A DNA stretch of 64,000 nt from JAHEDH01 sp963745865. Lineage in GTDB: Bacteria > Actinomycetota > Acidimicrobiia > Spongiisociales > ZC4RG35. Below the pieces are notes generated by a model. It was not told the DNA's origin. It saw nothing but the letters and a program-made list of their open reading frames with translations, and searched no databases. A program made the translations under genes and the position numbers. Every line of letters begins with the position of its first letter. Position 1 is the stretch's first letter. Positions 8,824 to 17,211 of this stretch are shown here, in pieces. The stretch lies in NCBI GenBank assembly GCA_963745865.1, contig CAVUYZ010000005.1, positions 1 through 64,000 on the forward strand. The letters run 5' to 3'.

Positions 8824-8859
8824 GTGCGACGTATCCAAGCAGTCCCGGGGGAGATCTGA

Positions 8860-9255
8860 CGGAGCCGCCGTCGGCGGCGGACCTGACCAGGCTCTTGTCG
8901 ATGAGTGATTCGAGGGCGATCGCCGGGTCGCCAACGCCATCAGGCCCGCACACTGACCGGAGCGACTCCAGCGAGAAGCCACGACGAACACCGAAGCATT
9001 CCTGAGCGTCGACATAGCCCCCTGCGAGATCGGCGAGTCGGTTCCCCAGTTCGGTCAGGAGTCCGTCGACACCGAACAGGCGGATGCGCGTAGCCGCCAG
9101 TCCAGGGCGAGCGGCAGGCCATCGAGCCGTTCGACGATCGCCGCCACCGTCGATGCGTTCTCGTCGCCGAGCTCGAACGACGGGTCGATCTGCTGGGCGC
9201 GTCTGATGAACAGGGATCCGCTGTCGATCCAGCGTCATCTACGAGCAGGAGGTAG
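8860..9255 (-). pseudogene. Fragment of a large NB-ARC/LuxR-type ATPase regulator
   Basis: The conceptual protein reads DSGSLFIRRAQQIDPSFEL, then AAIVERLDGLPLAL, LAATRIRLFGVDGLLTEL, then FSLESLRSVCG and ALESLIDKSLVRS. This is the middle of the STAND-ATPase part of large actinobacterial SARP/LuxR-like regulators. The P-loop half and the C-terminal repeats are missing and no start codon exists. A one-base deficit near 9110 (restoring LALELAATRIRL) breaks the frame as well. It is therefore a remnant bounded by yjdF-like and the TetR promoter. Confidence 0.7.
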
Positions 9256-9307
9256 TGAGCATCGCCGTGGCAACCGACCCGTTCGACTGCCGATCCGTTG
9301 ACAGGGA

Positions 9308-9344
9308 TTGAACACACGTTTAGACTACTGAACATGCGTTCAGT
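9308..9344 (+). promoter_or_regulatory. Tandem operator of the TetR-ABC operon
   Basis: A perfect palindrome ACTGAAC-ATGC-GTTCAGT (9327-9344) spans the tetR start codon, and a near-identical site TGAAC-ACAC-GTTTA (9309-9322) precedes it. Their centres are 20 bases apart, two helical turns, so two TetR dimers could bind the same face. The TAGACT -10 box (9321-9326) sits between them. Autorepression is the expected mode. Confidence 0.75.
9321..9326 (+). promoter_or_regulatory. TANNNT -10 box of tetR
   Basis: TAGACT lies seven bases before the ATG at 9334 and between the two operator half-sets, so repressor binding would occlude RNA polymerase. The message would start at or next to the ATG. Confidence 0.55.
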
Positions 9345-9978
9345 CGATGCGGACGATCTCACTACCCGAGCCAAGATCCGCGACGCGGCCATCGCCCGCT
9401 TCGCCGCGGACGGCGTTGACAGGACCACCATCCGGTCCATCGCGGCTGCCGCCGATGTATCGCCAGGGCTCGTGATCCACCACTTCGGCTCGAAGGCGGC
9501 GTTGCGCGTCGAGTGTGACCGTCACATCGCCTCCTACCTTCGAGATCGCAAGATCGAGGCGATGCAGTCGGGTCCATCGCTCGACCCGCTTGCGGCCATG
9601 CGCTCGGTCGGCGACGGCCCACCGGTCATGCAGTATCTCGCCAGGACCCTCATCGAGAACTCCCCCGAAGTCGACGCCATGGTGGACACGCTCGTCTCCG
9701 ATGCGGCCGGATACATGGAGGAGGGTGTCAGGAGTGGCGTGCTCGAGCCGACCGACCATCCCTTCGAGCGGGCGGCCGTTCTGACGCTCTACTCGCTGGG
9801 GATGCTCGCCCTGCACGAGCATCTGGAGCGTCTCCTCGGCGTCGACATCTTCGGCGATCCCGCCGGGATGCGCGTGTATCTCGAGGCTGCGTCGGAGATC
9901 GTCGTCTCTGGAGTCGGAACGGACACACTCGTCGAGACGCTCGCCCGGGCGTTCGCACAGGAAGGAAACCAAACATGA
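9334..9978 (+). CDS. TetR-family repressor of an ABC exporter
   Basis: A 214-residue regulator. Residues ~10-60 hold the TetR helix-turn-helix: RDAAIARFAADGVDRTTIRSIAAAADVSPGLVIHHFGSK, interrupted here only for description, with the conserved G-x-x-x-T-T-I-R and HHFGSK elements. The remaining helices form the ligand pocket and dimer face. The ATG at 9334 is favoured over upstream codons because a TAGACT box lies seven bases before it. It overlaps the ABC ATPase gene by four bases. Together with the tandem operator it should repress its own operon until an exported compound binds. Confidence 0.9.
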   Translation: MRSVDADDLTTRAKIRDAAIARFAADGVDRTTIRSIAAAADVSPGLVIHHFGSKAALRVECDRHIASYLRDRKIEAMQSGPSLDPLAAMRSVGDGPPVMQYLARTLIENSPEVDAMVDTLVSDAAGYMEEGVRSGVLEPTDHPFERAAVLTLYSLGMLALHEHLERLLGVDIFGDPAGMRVYLEAASEIVVSGVGTDTLVETLARAFAQEGNQT

Positions 9979-10892
9979 CCGAGGTCGTGATCAAGACCGA
10001 GCGGCTCGTGAAGGACTACGGAGACGTTCGCGCGCTCGACGGGCTGGACCTCGAAGTCCAGCGAGGCGAGGTCTTCGGGTTCCTCGGACCGAACGGGGCC
10101 GGCAAATCGACCACGATCAGACTGCTGTTGGACCTGCTCCGACCGACGTCGGGACGGGTCGAGCTCCTCGGTGGAGACCCCCGGCTCCTCGGGCCCGAAC
10201 TGCGGGCGCGAACCGGGTATCTCCCCGGCGAGTTGGCAATGCAGGGTCGATACACGGCCGGCGAGTTTCTCGAGTACATGGCTGCGCTGCGCGGTGGTAG
10301 CGGGCGTTCACGGATCCAGCCGTTGGCGGAGCGGTTCGGCCTCGACCTCGACCGGCCCGTCCGAAGCCTGTCGAAAGGCAACAAACAGAAGGTCGGCGTC
10401 GTCCAGGCGTTCATGCACCAGCCCGAGTTGCTCATCCTCGACGAGCCGACGAGCGGCCTCGACCCCCTTCTCCAGCGGGAGTTCCTCGATCTCGTGGTCG
10501 AGGCGCGGGACGCAGGCGCGACGATCTTCATGTCGTCGCATGTCCTGAGCGAAGTCCAGGAGATCGCCGGACGGGTTGCCATCATCAGAGCCGGTGTCCT
10601 CGTGGACTTGGACGATGTCGGGACCTTGCGTCACCACGCCGGCCAGTTGGTCGAGCTCAGGTTTGCCGATTCTGTCGATGTCACTGAGTTTCAGGAGCTC
10701 GAGAACGTCGACGACATCCGGTTCGAGAACGGAAAGCTCACTTGCCTGTTGCGCGGTGAGCCGGACGCGTTGATCAAGATCGCTGCCCGACATCACGTGA
10801 TCTCCTGGTCCGCCCAGGACCGGGAGCTCGAGGATCTCTTCCTGGATCACTATCGCATGCCAACGGGCGAACGGACGGAGGTATCACCATGA
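9975..10892 (+). CDS. ABC transporter ATPase (ABC-2 type exporter)
   Basis: A 305-residue ATPase: Walker A GPNGAGKST at ~41, Q-loop region, an ABC signature in the SLSKGNKQK form typical of ABC-2/DrrA-like exporters, Walker B LLILDEPTSGLDP and the switch His in SSHVL. A ~75-residue C-terminal extension follows, as in DrrA/NatA-like proteins. It powers the permease encoded next, whose ATG overlaps its stop. The TetR in front suggests induction by the exported substrate, perhaps a drug or lipid; the substrate cannot be read from the sequence. Confidence 0.93.
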   Translation: MTEVVIKTERLVKDYGDVRALDGLDLEVQRGEVFGFLGPNGAGKSTTIRLLLDLLRPTSGRVELLGGDPRLLGPELRARTGYLPGELAMQGRYTAGEFLEYMAALRGGSGRSRIQPLAERFGLDLDRPVRSLSKGNKQKVGVVQAFMHQPELLILDEPTSGLDPLLQREFLDLVVEARDAGATIFMSSHVLSEVQEIAGRVAIIRAGVLVDLDDVGTLRHHAGQLVELRFADSVDVTEFQELENVDDIRFENGKLTCLLRGEPDALIKIAARHHVISWSAQDRELEDLFLDHYRMPTGERTEVSP

Positions 10893-11689
10893 CAACGACC
10901 CCCACACTCGCCGTTGCTCGAGGAGTAATTCGAGATCGCACACGCTCGGTGATGCTGTGGGCGATCTCGCTCGCCGCCGTCACGACCCTCTACGTGTCGA
11001 TCTACCCGGCCATGGGAGGAGCCGATCTCGCATCTGTCGTCGACGGCCTTCCCGACGAGCTGATCGAAGCGTTCGGCTACGACGAGATCGGGACCGCCGC
11101 GGGGTACATCACGTCGACGGTCTACTCGCTGATCGGTCCGGTGCTGCTGTGGGTGTTCGCCATCGGCGCCGGGGCCAGGATGATCGCCGGCAGTGAAGAG
11201 GACGGCTCTCTCGAGCTCGAGTTCTCGGCCCCGGTCGCCCGCCGCTCCATCTATCTCGAGCGGTTGGCGACCCTGTGGCTATCCGTTCTGGTGCTTGCCG
11301 CCGTCGTGTTCGCCGTCACATCCGCGATCGTGGTCGCCCTCGACATGGACGTGTCGATCGGTGGGATCCTCGCCGGCACCGTCGGCATGTGGCTCCTGGT
11401 CATCGGAGTCGGGACGGTCTCCTTCGCCGTCGGAGCGGCGACCGGGAGGAGAGCGGCGGCGCTCGGCGCCGCCTCGGGGCTCGCCGTGATCTTCTTCATG
11501 TTCGACGCCATCGGGCCATCGATCGACGCCGGCTGGATGACGGCGGTGTCGCCGTTCTCGTGGTACACGGACACCCGCCCGCTCTTCGAAGGCTGGGATC
11601 TGGGGAGTCTGGCGATGCTGGCGATCATCCCGGTCGTCGTGGGGGCGATCGGGCTCCGACTCTTCGATCGTCGAGACCTGATGGTGTGA
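10889..11689 (+). CDS. ABC-2 type exporter permease
   Basis: A 266-residue protein with six predicted helices in the ABC-2 layout: an N-terminal helix (SVMLWAISLAAVTTLYV), a periplasmic/extracytoplasmic loop containing DGLPDELIEAFGYDE, then five helices from YITSTVYSLIGPVLLWVF on. The loop between helices carries GSEEDGSLELEFSAPVAR, which matches the coupling segment of permeases that pair with DrrA-like ATPases. It overlaps the ATPase gene by four bases and ends the operon. Confidence 0.88.
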   Translation: MTTTPTLAVARGVIRDRTRSVMLWAISLAAVTTLYVSIYPAMGGADLASVVDGLPDELIEAFGYDEIGTAAGYITSTVYSLIGPVLLWVFAIGAGARMIAGSEEDGSLELEFSAPVARRSIYLERLATLWLSVLVLAAVVFAVTSAIVVALDMDVSIGGILAGTVGMWLLVIGVGTVSFAVGAATGRRAAALGAASGLAVIFFMFDAIGPSIDAGWMTAVSPFSWYTDTRPLFEGWDLGSLAMLAIIPVVVGAIGLRLFDRRDLMV

Positions 11690-11727
11690 TGTCGAGGGGA
11701 GCCTGAGACCCTCACCCTGCCGCCAGG

Positions 11728-11733
11728 TAGGGT
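11728..11733 (+). promoter_or_regulatory. TANNNT -10 box of the NYN-LOTUS gene
   Basis: TAGGGT lies six bases before the ATG at 11740. It is also inside the right arm of an inverted repeat, TCACCCT (11712-11718) with AGGGTGA (11729-11735), which may serve as operator or as weak terminator of the preceding operon. Confidence 0.5.
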
Positions 11734-11739
11734 GACGGA

Positions 11740-12792
11740 ATGAGTATTTCTGATGAAGACAGGATCGCCCTCTTTCTCGATTACGAGAACCTGGCGATCG
11801 GAACCCGCGAAGCCCTCTCCGGCATGCAATTCGACCTCAAGCCGGTAGCCGACGCCCTTGCCGAGCGCGGCCGGGTGGTGACACGCAAGGCGTACGCCGA
11901 CTGGAGCTACTTCGAAGAAGACCGCCGCATGCTGACCAGAAGCCACGTCGAGCTCATCGAGATCCCGCAACGGATGGGGGCGGTGCGCAAGAACGCCGCC
12001 GACATCAAGATGGCGGTCGACGCGATGGAGCTGGCCTTCGAGCGCGACTACATCACGACCTTCGTCATCTGTACCGGGGACTCGGACTTCACACCGCTCG
12101 TCTACAAGCTCCGCGAGCTGAACAAGCGCGTGATCGGCGTCGGTATCAAGGCGTCGACATCGGCCCTGTTGCCGCCGGCATGCGACGAGTTCCTGTTCTA
12201 TGAGAATCTCGAAGGCGTCGAAGTCAGGGCAACCGCGCCATCACGCGGTAGCAGCAAGCGAGAGCCGACCGAGAAGCAGGAGCCGTCGACGCCGTCGAGC
12301 GAGAGCACATCGGTCGAAGACCTGGATCGGCTGATCAGCACGACCATCACCGGCCTCCAGCGTTCCGCCGGCGGGTCGGTGCTCGCGTCGTCGCTCAAGC
12401 GCGCCCTGCTCAGGAAGGATCCGACCTTCACCGAGGCGGACTACGGATTCCGGGCGTTCGGAGAGCTTCTCACCAACCTCGAGAGTCGCAGCATCGTCGC
12501 ACTCTCCGAGGGGCCGGCAAAGGGCGATCCGCTCGTCGAGCTTGCCTCCAACCCCGATGAAGCAGATGCATTCAGGGTCCTCGGAGAGGTGGTCGCCGAG
12601 CTGCAGGACAAGAACGGCCCGCCGGTTCTGTCGGGTCTCAAGAACCACCTCCGCAAGCGGATCCCGAACTTCTCGGAGAAGCGATTCGGATACGGCAGCT
12701 TCCTGCAGTTCTGCAAAGCCGGCCAGACCCGAGGCATCGTCGACTTGTACTGGGATCCGGAGCTCAACGACTACGTCGCCAAGCGAGCCTGA
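11740..12792 (+). CDS. NYN-domain RNase-like protein with two LOTUS/OST-HTH domains
   Basis: The 350-residue protein begins with a NYN (PIN-like) nuclease fold: FLDYENL at ~14, KNAADIKMAVDAM at ~85 and TGDSDFTPLV at ~112 supply the acidic metal-binding residues expected of this LabA/MARF1-like family. A charged, Ser/Pro-rich linker (~165-190) follows, then two winged-helix LOTUS domains (~190-255 and ~268-345), the second ending in FLQFCKAGQTRGIV. LOTUS domains bind RNA. The likely role is RNA turnover in the cytoplasm. It is a single-gene unit with its own leaderless promoter. Confidence 0.9.
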   Translation: MSISDEDRIALFLDYENLAIGTREALSGMQFDLKPVADALAERGRVVTRKAYADWSYFEEDRRMLTRSHVELIEIPQRMGAVRKNAADIKMAVDAMELAFERDYITTFVICTGDSDFTPLVYKLRELNKRVIGVGIKASTSALLPPACDEFLFYENLEGVEVRATAPSRGSSKREPTEKQEPSTPSSESTSVEDLDRLISTTITGLQRSAGGSVLASSLKRALLRKDPTFTEADYGFRAFGELLTNLESRSIVALSEGPAKGDPLVELASNPDEADAFRVLGEVVAELQDKNGPPVLSGLKNHLRKRIPNFSEKRFGYGSFLQFCKAGQTRGIVDLYWDPELNDYVAKRA

Positions 12793-13173
12793 TCACCCGG
12801 CCGGATAGGTCACCTGCGTCGCAATCCCCCCGCGGACGTTCTGCGAGAGAGTGATCACGACGTCAGACACTTCGTCACCGAGCGCGGCAATGTGGTCGTG
12901 CAACTCCTTGGCGAGGTGCTCGGCGAAGATTCGCCGATCGCGATAGGTCACCAGCCACAGCTTCAACGACTTCGACTCGATCGCGTGGGTCACGGCGGTG
13001 TAGGTGATCGTCGCCTGATAGATGTCCGGCTGGACACCATCAACGGCGGGGCACAGCGCTTGGAGTTCGTCGGTTCGGAATTCGACCCGTACCGGCGCTT
13101 CGACCGGGAAACGGTCGAGGCGGCCATACTCGGAATCGTCGACCTGTCGGCCCAGCATCGGTGTGTCGCTCAT
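12793..13173 (-). CDS. queF: QueF-like NADPH-dependent nitrile oxidoreductase
   Basis: A 126-residue protein with the QueF hallmarks: catalytic Cys in ALCPAVDG, Asp in VQPD, the signature ESKSLKLWL, and a C-terminal RGGI. QueF reduces preQ0 to preQ1 in queuosine synthesis. It is shorter than the ~165-residue unimodular enzymes, lacking the usual C-terminal tail, and the conserved F-H-E motif after the signature reads F-A-E, so His is replaced by Ala. No queC, queD or queE lies nearby. It may salvage preQ0 or have drifted to another substrate. It abuts the convergent NYN gene with no spacer. Confidence 0.8.
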   Translation of the reverse strand: MSDTPMLGRQVDDSEYGRLDRFPVEAPVRVEFRTDELQALCPAVDGVQPDIYQATITYTAVTHAIESKSLKLWLVTYRDRRIFAEHLAKELHDHIAALGDEVSDVVITLSQNVRGGIATQVTYPAG

Positions 13174-13253
13174 GTGGCCAAGAGCCTACGCCGAAGGCCG
13201 GATCGAGCCGCCTCCTCGGCCGTAGCATGGTGGGATCGAAAGCGGGGAGCAGC

Positions 13254-14396
13254 ATGTTCAGCGAGGAGCATCGGCAGTTTCGCACGGTCGTGCGGGAGTT
13301 CGTGAGCAACGAGATCAACCCCCATGTCGATCAGTGGGAAGCGGACGGGATGATGCCCCTCCACGACGTGTTCGGGAAGATGGGCGACCTCGGGATGCTC
13401 GGGCTCGAGTACGACCCCGAGTTCGGAGGGGGAGGCGCCGATCATCTGTTCACGGTGGTTCTCGCCGAGGAATTCGGCCTGGCCGACCACGGCTCGATCG
13501 GCATGGCGCTCGGCGTCCAGACCGACATGGCCACGCCGTCGCTGCACCGCTTCGGAACCGAGGAGCTCAAACGTCGCTATCTCACTCCAGCCCTGGCAGG
13601 CGACATGGTGGCGGCGGTGGCGGTCACCGAGCCGGACGCGGGCTCCGATGTCGCCTCGATACGGACCCGGGCGGTTCGCGATGGCGACGAGTGGGTGATC
13701 AACGGCTCGAAGATGTACATCACCAACTCGCTCCAGGCCGACTGGATGTGTGTCCTCGCAAGGACATCGGATGAGGGTGGATACGGGGGCATGAGCCAGA
13801 TCGTGGTCCCGACCGACGCCGACGGATTCGAGGTCTCCCGCAAGCTGGACAAGTTCGGGATGCGCGCATCGGACACCGGGCTGCTTGCGTTCACGGATGC
13901 GCGGGTGCCGGTCGCCAACACGATCGGTGAGATTGGACAGGGATTCCAACAACAGATGGCGCAGTTCGTCATCGAACGGATGTGGGCTGCCTACAGCGCC
14001 GCGGCCGCCTGCGAGCGAGCCCTGCACCGGACCCGTGATTATCTCAAGGAACGGATCGCGTTCGGCCGGCCCTTGATGAAGAACCAGTATCTGCAATACC
14101 GTCTCGCCGAACTGGCTGCCGAAGTCGATCTGCTCAAGCAGTACAACTACACGATCGCCCTCGCCTATGGGCGAGGCGAGGATGTCACCCGGATGGCGAC
14201 GATCGCCAAGCTCAAGAGCGGTCGCCTGGGACGCGAGGTGGCGGATTGGTGTCTCCAGTTCCACGGTGGCGTCGGATACATGGAGGAGACGTGGACCGCG
14301 CGCTTCTACCGGGATCAGCGACTCGGGGCGATCGGCGGTGGCTCGGACGAGACGATGCTCCAGGTGCTGGCCCGGCTCGATGGGTATTGGGTCTGA
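13254..14396 (+). CDS. Acyl-CoA dehydrogenase
   Basis: A 380-residue flavoenzyme of the acyl-CoA dehydrogenase superfamily. Helical N-domain (residues 1-115), beta-domain with VTEPDAGSDVASIRT and INGSKMYITNS for FAD and substrate, then the C-terminal helices with ERIAFGRPLMKNQYLQ, WCLQFHGGVGYMEE and GGGSDETM. The position used by medium-chain enzymes for the catalytic Glu is not obviously occupied; a Glu in CERALHRTRDYLKER fits the long-chain/isovaleryl type. It probably oxidises an acyl- or branched-acyl-CoA. ATG at 13254 was chosen because the family begins at FSEEHRQF; an ATG at 13227 is possible. Confidence 0.88.
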   Translation: MFSEEHRQFRTVVREFVSNEINPHVDQWEADGMMPLHDVFGKMGDLGMLGLEYDPEFGGGGADHLFTVVLAEEFGLADHGSIGMALGVQTDMATPSLHRFGTEELKRRYLTPALAGDMVAAVAVTEPDAGSDVASIRTRAVRDGDEWVINGSKMYITNSLQADWMCVLARTSDEGGYGGMSQIVVPTDADGFEVSRKLDKFGMRASDTGLLAFTDARVPVANTIGEIGQGFQQQMAQFVIERMWAAYSAAAACERALHRTRDYLKERIAFGRPLMKNQYLQYRLAELAAEVDLLKQYNYTIALAYGRGEDVTRMATIAKLKSGRLGREVADWCLQFHGGVGYMEETWTARFYRDQRLGAIGGGSDETMLQVLARLDGYWV

Positions 14397-14405
14397 CCCG
14401 ACGGG

Positions 14406-15860
14406 CTACATCGATCCCGGCGCGCCTCGCCGCGGCGCCCACAGCCCGATCACGCCAGCGAGGCCGATCAGTCCCGCAGCGATGGCAAAGGTGAAGTGAA
14501 GGGCTTCGACCTGAAGCCCTGCGGGAGCGTTGGCCGCGTCGGACCCGATGAGGTCGTTTCCAGCCAACGAGATGACCCGTCCCGCCCACAGCGATCCGAG
14601 GACGGCGATCCCCGTGATCTGGCCGAGAAGTCGGGTGAGGTTGAGGAGGCCGCCGCCCACCCCCGAATACTCGCGAGGTATCGATCCCATGATGGCGCTG
14701 TTGTTGGGCGACTGGAAGATACCGAGTCCGGCTCCGAGCGGTATCGCCACCAGGACGTATTGCCACCATTGCGTGGTGGTGCCGAGCGTCTGGAACGCCA
14801 GGTACACGCCGGTGAGCAGGAACAGGCCTGCCAGGGTGAGCGGCCGCACACCCAGCCTGTCCGAGAGCGTTCCCGAGACCGGGGCAATGATTCCGAGCAC
14901 GAGCGGCGCTGCGCTCAGGAGCAAGCCCACCTGACCGACCTCGTAGCCGAGCACGTCCTCCAGATAGAAGGGGAGCAGAAAGAACGTGGCCGCGAGCGCC
15001 GCAAACACCAGGAACCCGGACAGGACCGAGACCGCCAGGAGCGGGCTCCGGAACAAGCGAAGCTCCAACATCGGGCTGTCGACCGCGAGCTCGACCTTGA
15101 CGAACGCGCCGAAGCTGACAAGGGCGATCACCAGCAGCGCCACGATCAGACCGTCGCCGAAGCCTCGCTCCTGTCCGAGGGTGAGACCGAGCGACACACA
15201 CAGCAGCCCGGCGCTGAGGATCGCCGCCCCCAGGAAGTCCATCCGCTGCCCCTTCGCCGGGGGGACATTCGGGACGTTCCGAATGGCGAGGATGGTTCCG
15301 ATCACTCCCACCGGCAGATTCACGAGGAAGATCGACCGCCAGCCGAAGCCTTCGATGAGGACGCCGCCCACGACCGGGCCGGTGATGACACCGAGCGAAA
15401 CGGCCGTCCCGATGTATCCCAGCGCCTTTCCGCGCTCGGTCGGGGGGAATGCCTCGGTCAGGATCGAGATCCCGAGCGCCAGGACCATCGTTGCGCCGAT
15501 GGCCTGAATCACCCGGAACGCGATGAGCAGCTGCACCGTCGGAGCGAAGGCGCACATGACCGAGGCGAGTGTGAACGCAGAGAAGCCGGAGGTGTAGATC
15601 TTCTTCTTGCCGATGATGTCGCCGACGCGGCCGACCCCCAGCGTCAATGTGGCCAACGTCAGCAGGTAGCCGAGCGAGACCCATTGGATGGTGGCGAATG
15701 ACGTGTCGAAGAACTTGACCAGCGTCGGGAGTGCGACGTTGACGATCGAGCCGTCGATGGTCGCGAGGATCACGCCGGAGGCGACCGTCGCCATCACGTG
15801 CCACTTTCGGTCGTAGTCGACGCCAGGAAGCGCCTCGAAGACAGGAGGTGGTGTGGTCAC
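14406..15860 (-). CDS. 14-helix MFS drug/proton antiporter (EmrB/QacA type)
   Basis: A 484-residue carrier with 14 predicted helices. Helix 1 holds ATIDGSIVNVALPTL, the acidic residue and pattern of the DHA2 drug:H+ antiporters; motif A appears as GRVGDIIGKKK and motif C as GPVVGGVL. It likely exports lipophilic cations or other toxic compounds. The GTG at 15860 is set by a TAGCGT box six bases upstream. It converges on the acyl-CoA dehydrogenase gene with a nine-base gap. Confidence 0.9.
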   Translation of the reverse strand: MTTPPPVFEALPGVDYDRKWHVMATVASGVILATIDGSIVNVALPTLVKFFDTSFATIQWVSLGYLLTLATLTLGVGRVGDIIGKKKIYTSGFSAFTLASVMCAFAPTVQLLIAFRVIQAIGATMVLALGISILTEAFPPTERGKALGYIGTAVSLGVITGPVVGGVLIEGFGWRSIFLVNLPVGVIGTILAIRNVPNVPPAKGQRMDFLGAAILSAGLLCVSLGLTLGQERGFGDGLIVALLVIALVSFGAFVKVELAVDSPMLELRLFRSPLLAVSVLSGFLVFAALAATFFLLPFYLEDVLGYEVGQVGLLLSAAPLVLGIIAPVSGTLSDRLGVRPLTLAGLFLLTGVYLAFQTLGTTTQWWQYVLVAIPLGAGLGIFQSPNNSAIMGSIPREYSGVGGGLLNLTRLLGQITGIAVLGSLWAGRVISLAGNDLIGSDAANAPAGLQVEALHFTFAIAAGLIGLAGVIGLWAPRRGAPGSM

Positions 15861-15866
15861 CGGGAC

Positions 15867-15872
15867 ACGCTA
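15867..15872 (-). promoter_or_regulatory. TANNNT -10 box of the MFS antiporter gene
   Basis: TAGCGT on the minus strand, six bases before the GTG at 15860; supports that start and a leaderless message. Confidence 0.5.
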
Positions 15873-15896
15873 CGCCGTTGCCCGCAATCTGGGTAG

Positions 15897-17156
15897 TCAG
15901 TCGAGCCGGTCGGCGCTGTGGAGGGTTGCCTCATGAGGAGGCGGCGGGAGATCGACGTCCGATGTGACGTCGAAGGAGCGGGTCTGGTCGAGACGCGCCG
16001 CCGTCCGCCAGGAGGCCGCAGCGATGGCCGCGGTCACCAGCCCCGATGCTGCGAGCGCGGCCTGGATGCCGAGCGCCGCGGCGAGCGCAGGCGCAGCCGC
16101 CAGAGGCCCGAGCTTGGCGATCTCCGAAAGGGCCTGACTGGTTCCCATCACCCTCCCCACCATCCCCGGCGGGGAGTTCAAGTGCAACATCGTGCGGACC
16201 ACCGGGGCGAACACGCCGATGAGCACACCCCACAGCAGGGCTGCGGTCAGGACGACGCTGAGGATCGACGTGCCGACGTAGCCCAACGCTCCGACTCCGT
16301 TCACGGCCAGCATCGCAACAACGGCCCGGGCGCTGCGGAGCCGGGGCCCGAGCCGGGATGCGATGATCGTCCCGATCACCAACCCCACTCCGAGGAGCGC
16401 GTTGACGATCCCGATCACTTCGGGCCCGACGTCGAGGACATCTCGGAAGAACAACGGTTCGATTGCGGTGAACAACCCGAACATCACCCACAGCGCCGAG
16501 CCCATACCCAGGTAGAAGCGGAGCCGTCGATGGTGCCACGAGAACGAGAAGCCGTCCTTGATGCCCGAGATCCCGGCCCGCGGCCGGTCGATCGCGGCTG
16601 TCACTCGTACCGGCAGCGTCACGACGAACAACACGGCGACCATCGACGTGAGCGCGTCGAACACGAAGATCGCGTCGATGCTGAAGACCGTTGCGATCGC
16701 TGCGCCCGCAGCCGAACCGGTGATCAGCGCCGCCATCGAGGCGCCCTCGACGAGAGAGTTCATGCGCTGGAGTTCGTCGTCGTCGCTGGTGAGGAAGGGC
16801 GGAAGCGCGGCGATGGCGGTGAACGCCGGGGAACTGGTGAGACCCAGGGCGATGACCGCCACCGAGAACTGTCGGAGATCGGACACCCAGATGAGCGACA
16901 ACGCGGCTGGCACGAACAGCAACTCGGCTCCGACCAGCACTGCTCGAGGTCCGTACCGGTCGACGAGTGAGCCACCGATCGCGGCTCCGAGCAAGGCGGC
17001 GACACCAAGAACGGCCATCACCGCAGCGATGTCGCCGGGGTCACCTTCGAACTCGTAGGCGAGTTTCCCCCAGATGCCCACGAAGAAGGCCGCCTCGCCC
17101 CCGGTGCGGGAGATGAGGCGCGCGGCAACGACGCGAACGAGCGGGGAGAGAGACAT
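15897..17156 (-). CDS. 12-helix MFS transporter (MFS_3-like)
   Basis: A 419-residue carrier beginning MSLSPLVRVVAARLISRTGGEAAFFVG, the start typical of the macrolide-efflux-like MFS_3 group, with motif-A-like GGSLVDRYGPRAV after helix 2 and a central cytoplasmic loop before SFSWHHRRLRFYLGMG. Likely an exporter; substrate unknown. The ATG at 17156 is preceded by CAGACT seven bases away, close to the leaderless pattern used by neighbours. The C-terminus is proline-rich (VDLPPPPHEA). It follows another MFS gene on the same strand by 36 bases. Confidence 0.85.
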   Translation of the reverse strand: MSLSPLVRVVAARLISRTGGEAAFFVGIWGKLAYEFEGDPGDIAAVMAVLGVAALLGAAIGGSLVDRYGPRAVLVGAELLFVPAALSLIWVSDLRQFSVAVIALGLTSSPAFTAIAALPPFLTSDDDELQRMNSLVEGASMAALITGSAAGAAIATVFSIDAIFVFDALTSMVAVLFVVTLPVRVTAAIDRPRAGISGIKDGFSFSWHHRRLRFYLGMGSALWVMFGLFTAIEPLFFRDVLDVGPEVIGIVNALLGVGLVIGTIIASRLGPRLRSARAVVAMLAVNGVGALGYVGTSILSVVLTAALLWGVLIGVFAPVVRTMLHLNSPPGMVGRVMGTSQALSEIAKLGPLAAAPALAAALGIQAALAASGLVTAAIAAASWRTAARLDQTRSFDVTSDVDLPPPPHEATLHSADRLD

Positions 17157-17198
17157 CGGTGGGAGTCTGGCATGGCTCCATCCCGTCTGACGGTGGTT

Positions 17199-17204
17199 TA
17201 CCGT
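17199..17204 (+). promoter_or_regulatory. TANNNT -10 box fixing the OsmC-GNAT start
   Basis: TACCGT lies seven bases before the ATG at 17212. The alternative GTG at 17203 lies inside this box and so could not be used from this promoter. Confidence 0.55.
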
Positions 17205-17211
17205 GGCGGAG

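Noticed and set aside
14212..15804. A 530-codon minus-strand frame overlapping the MFS antiporter
   Set aside because: Same strand but shifted frame relative to a complete 14-helix carrier; no hydrophobic helices or motifs of its own.
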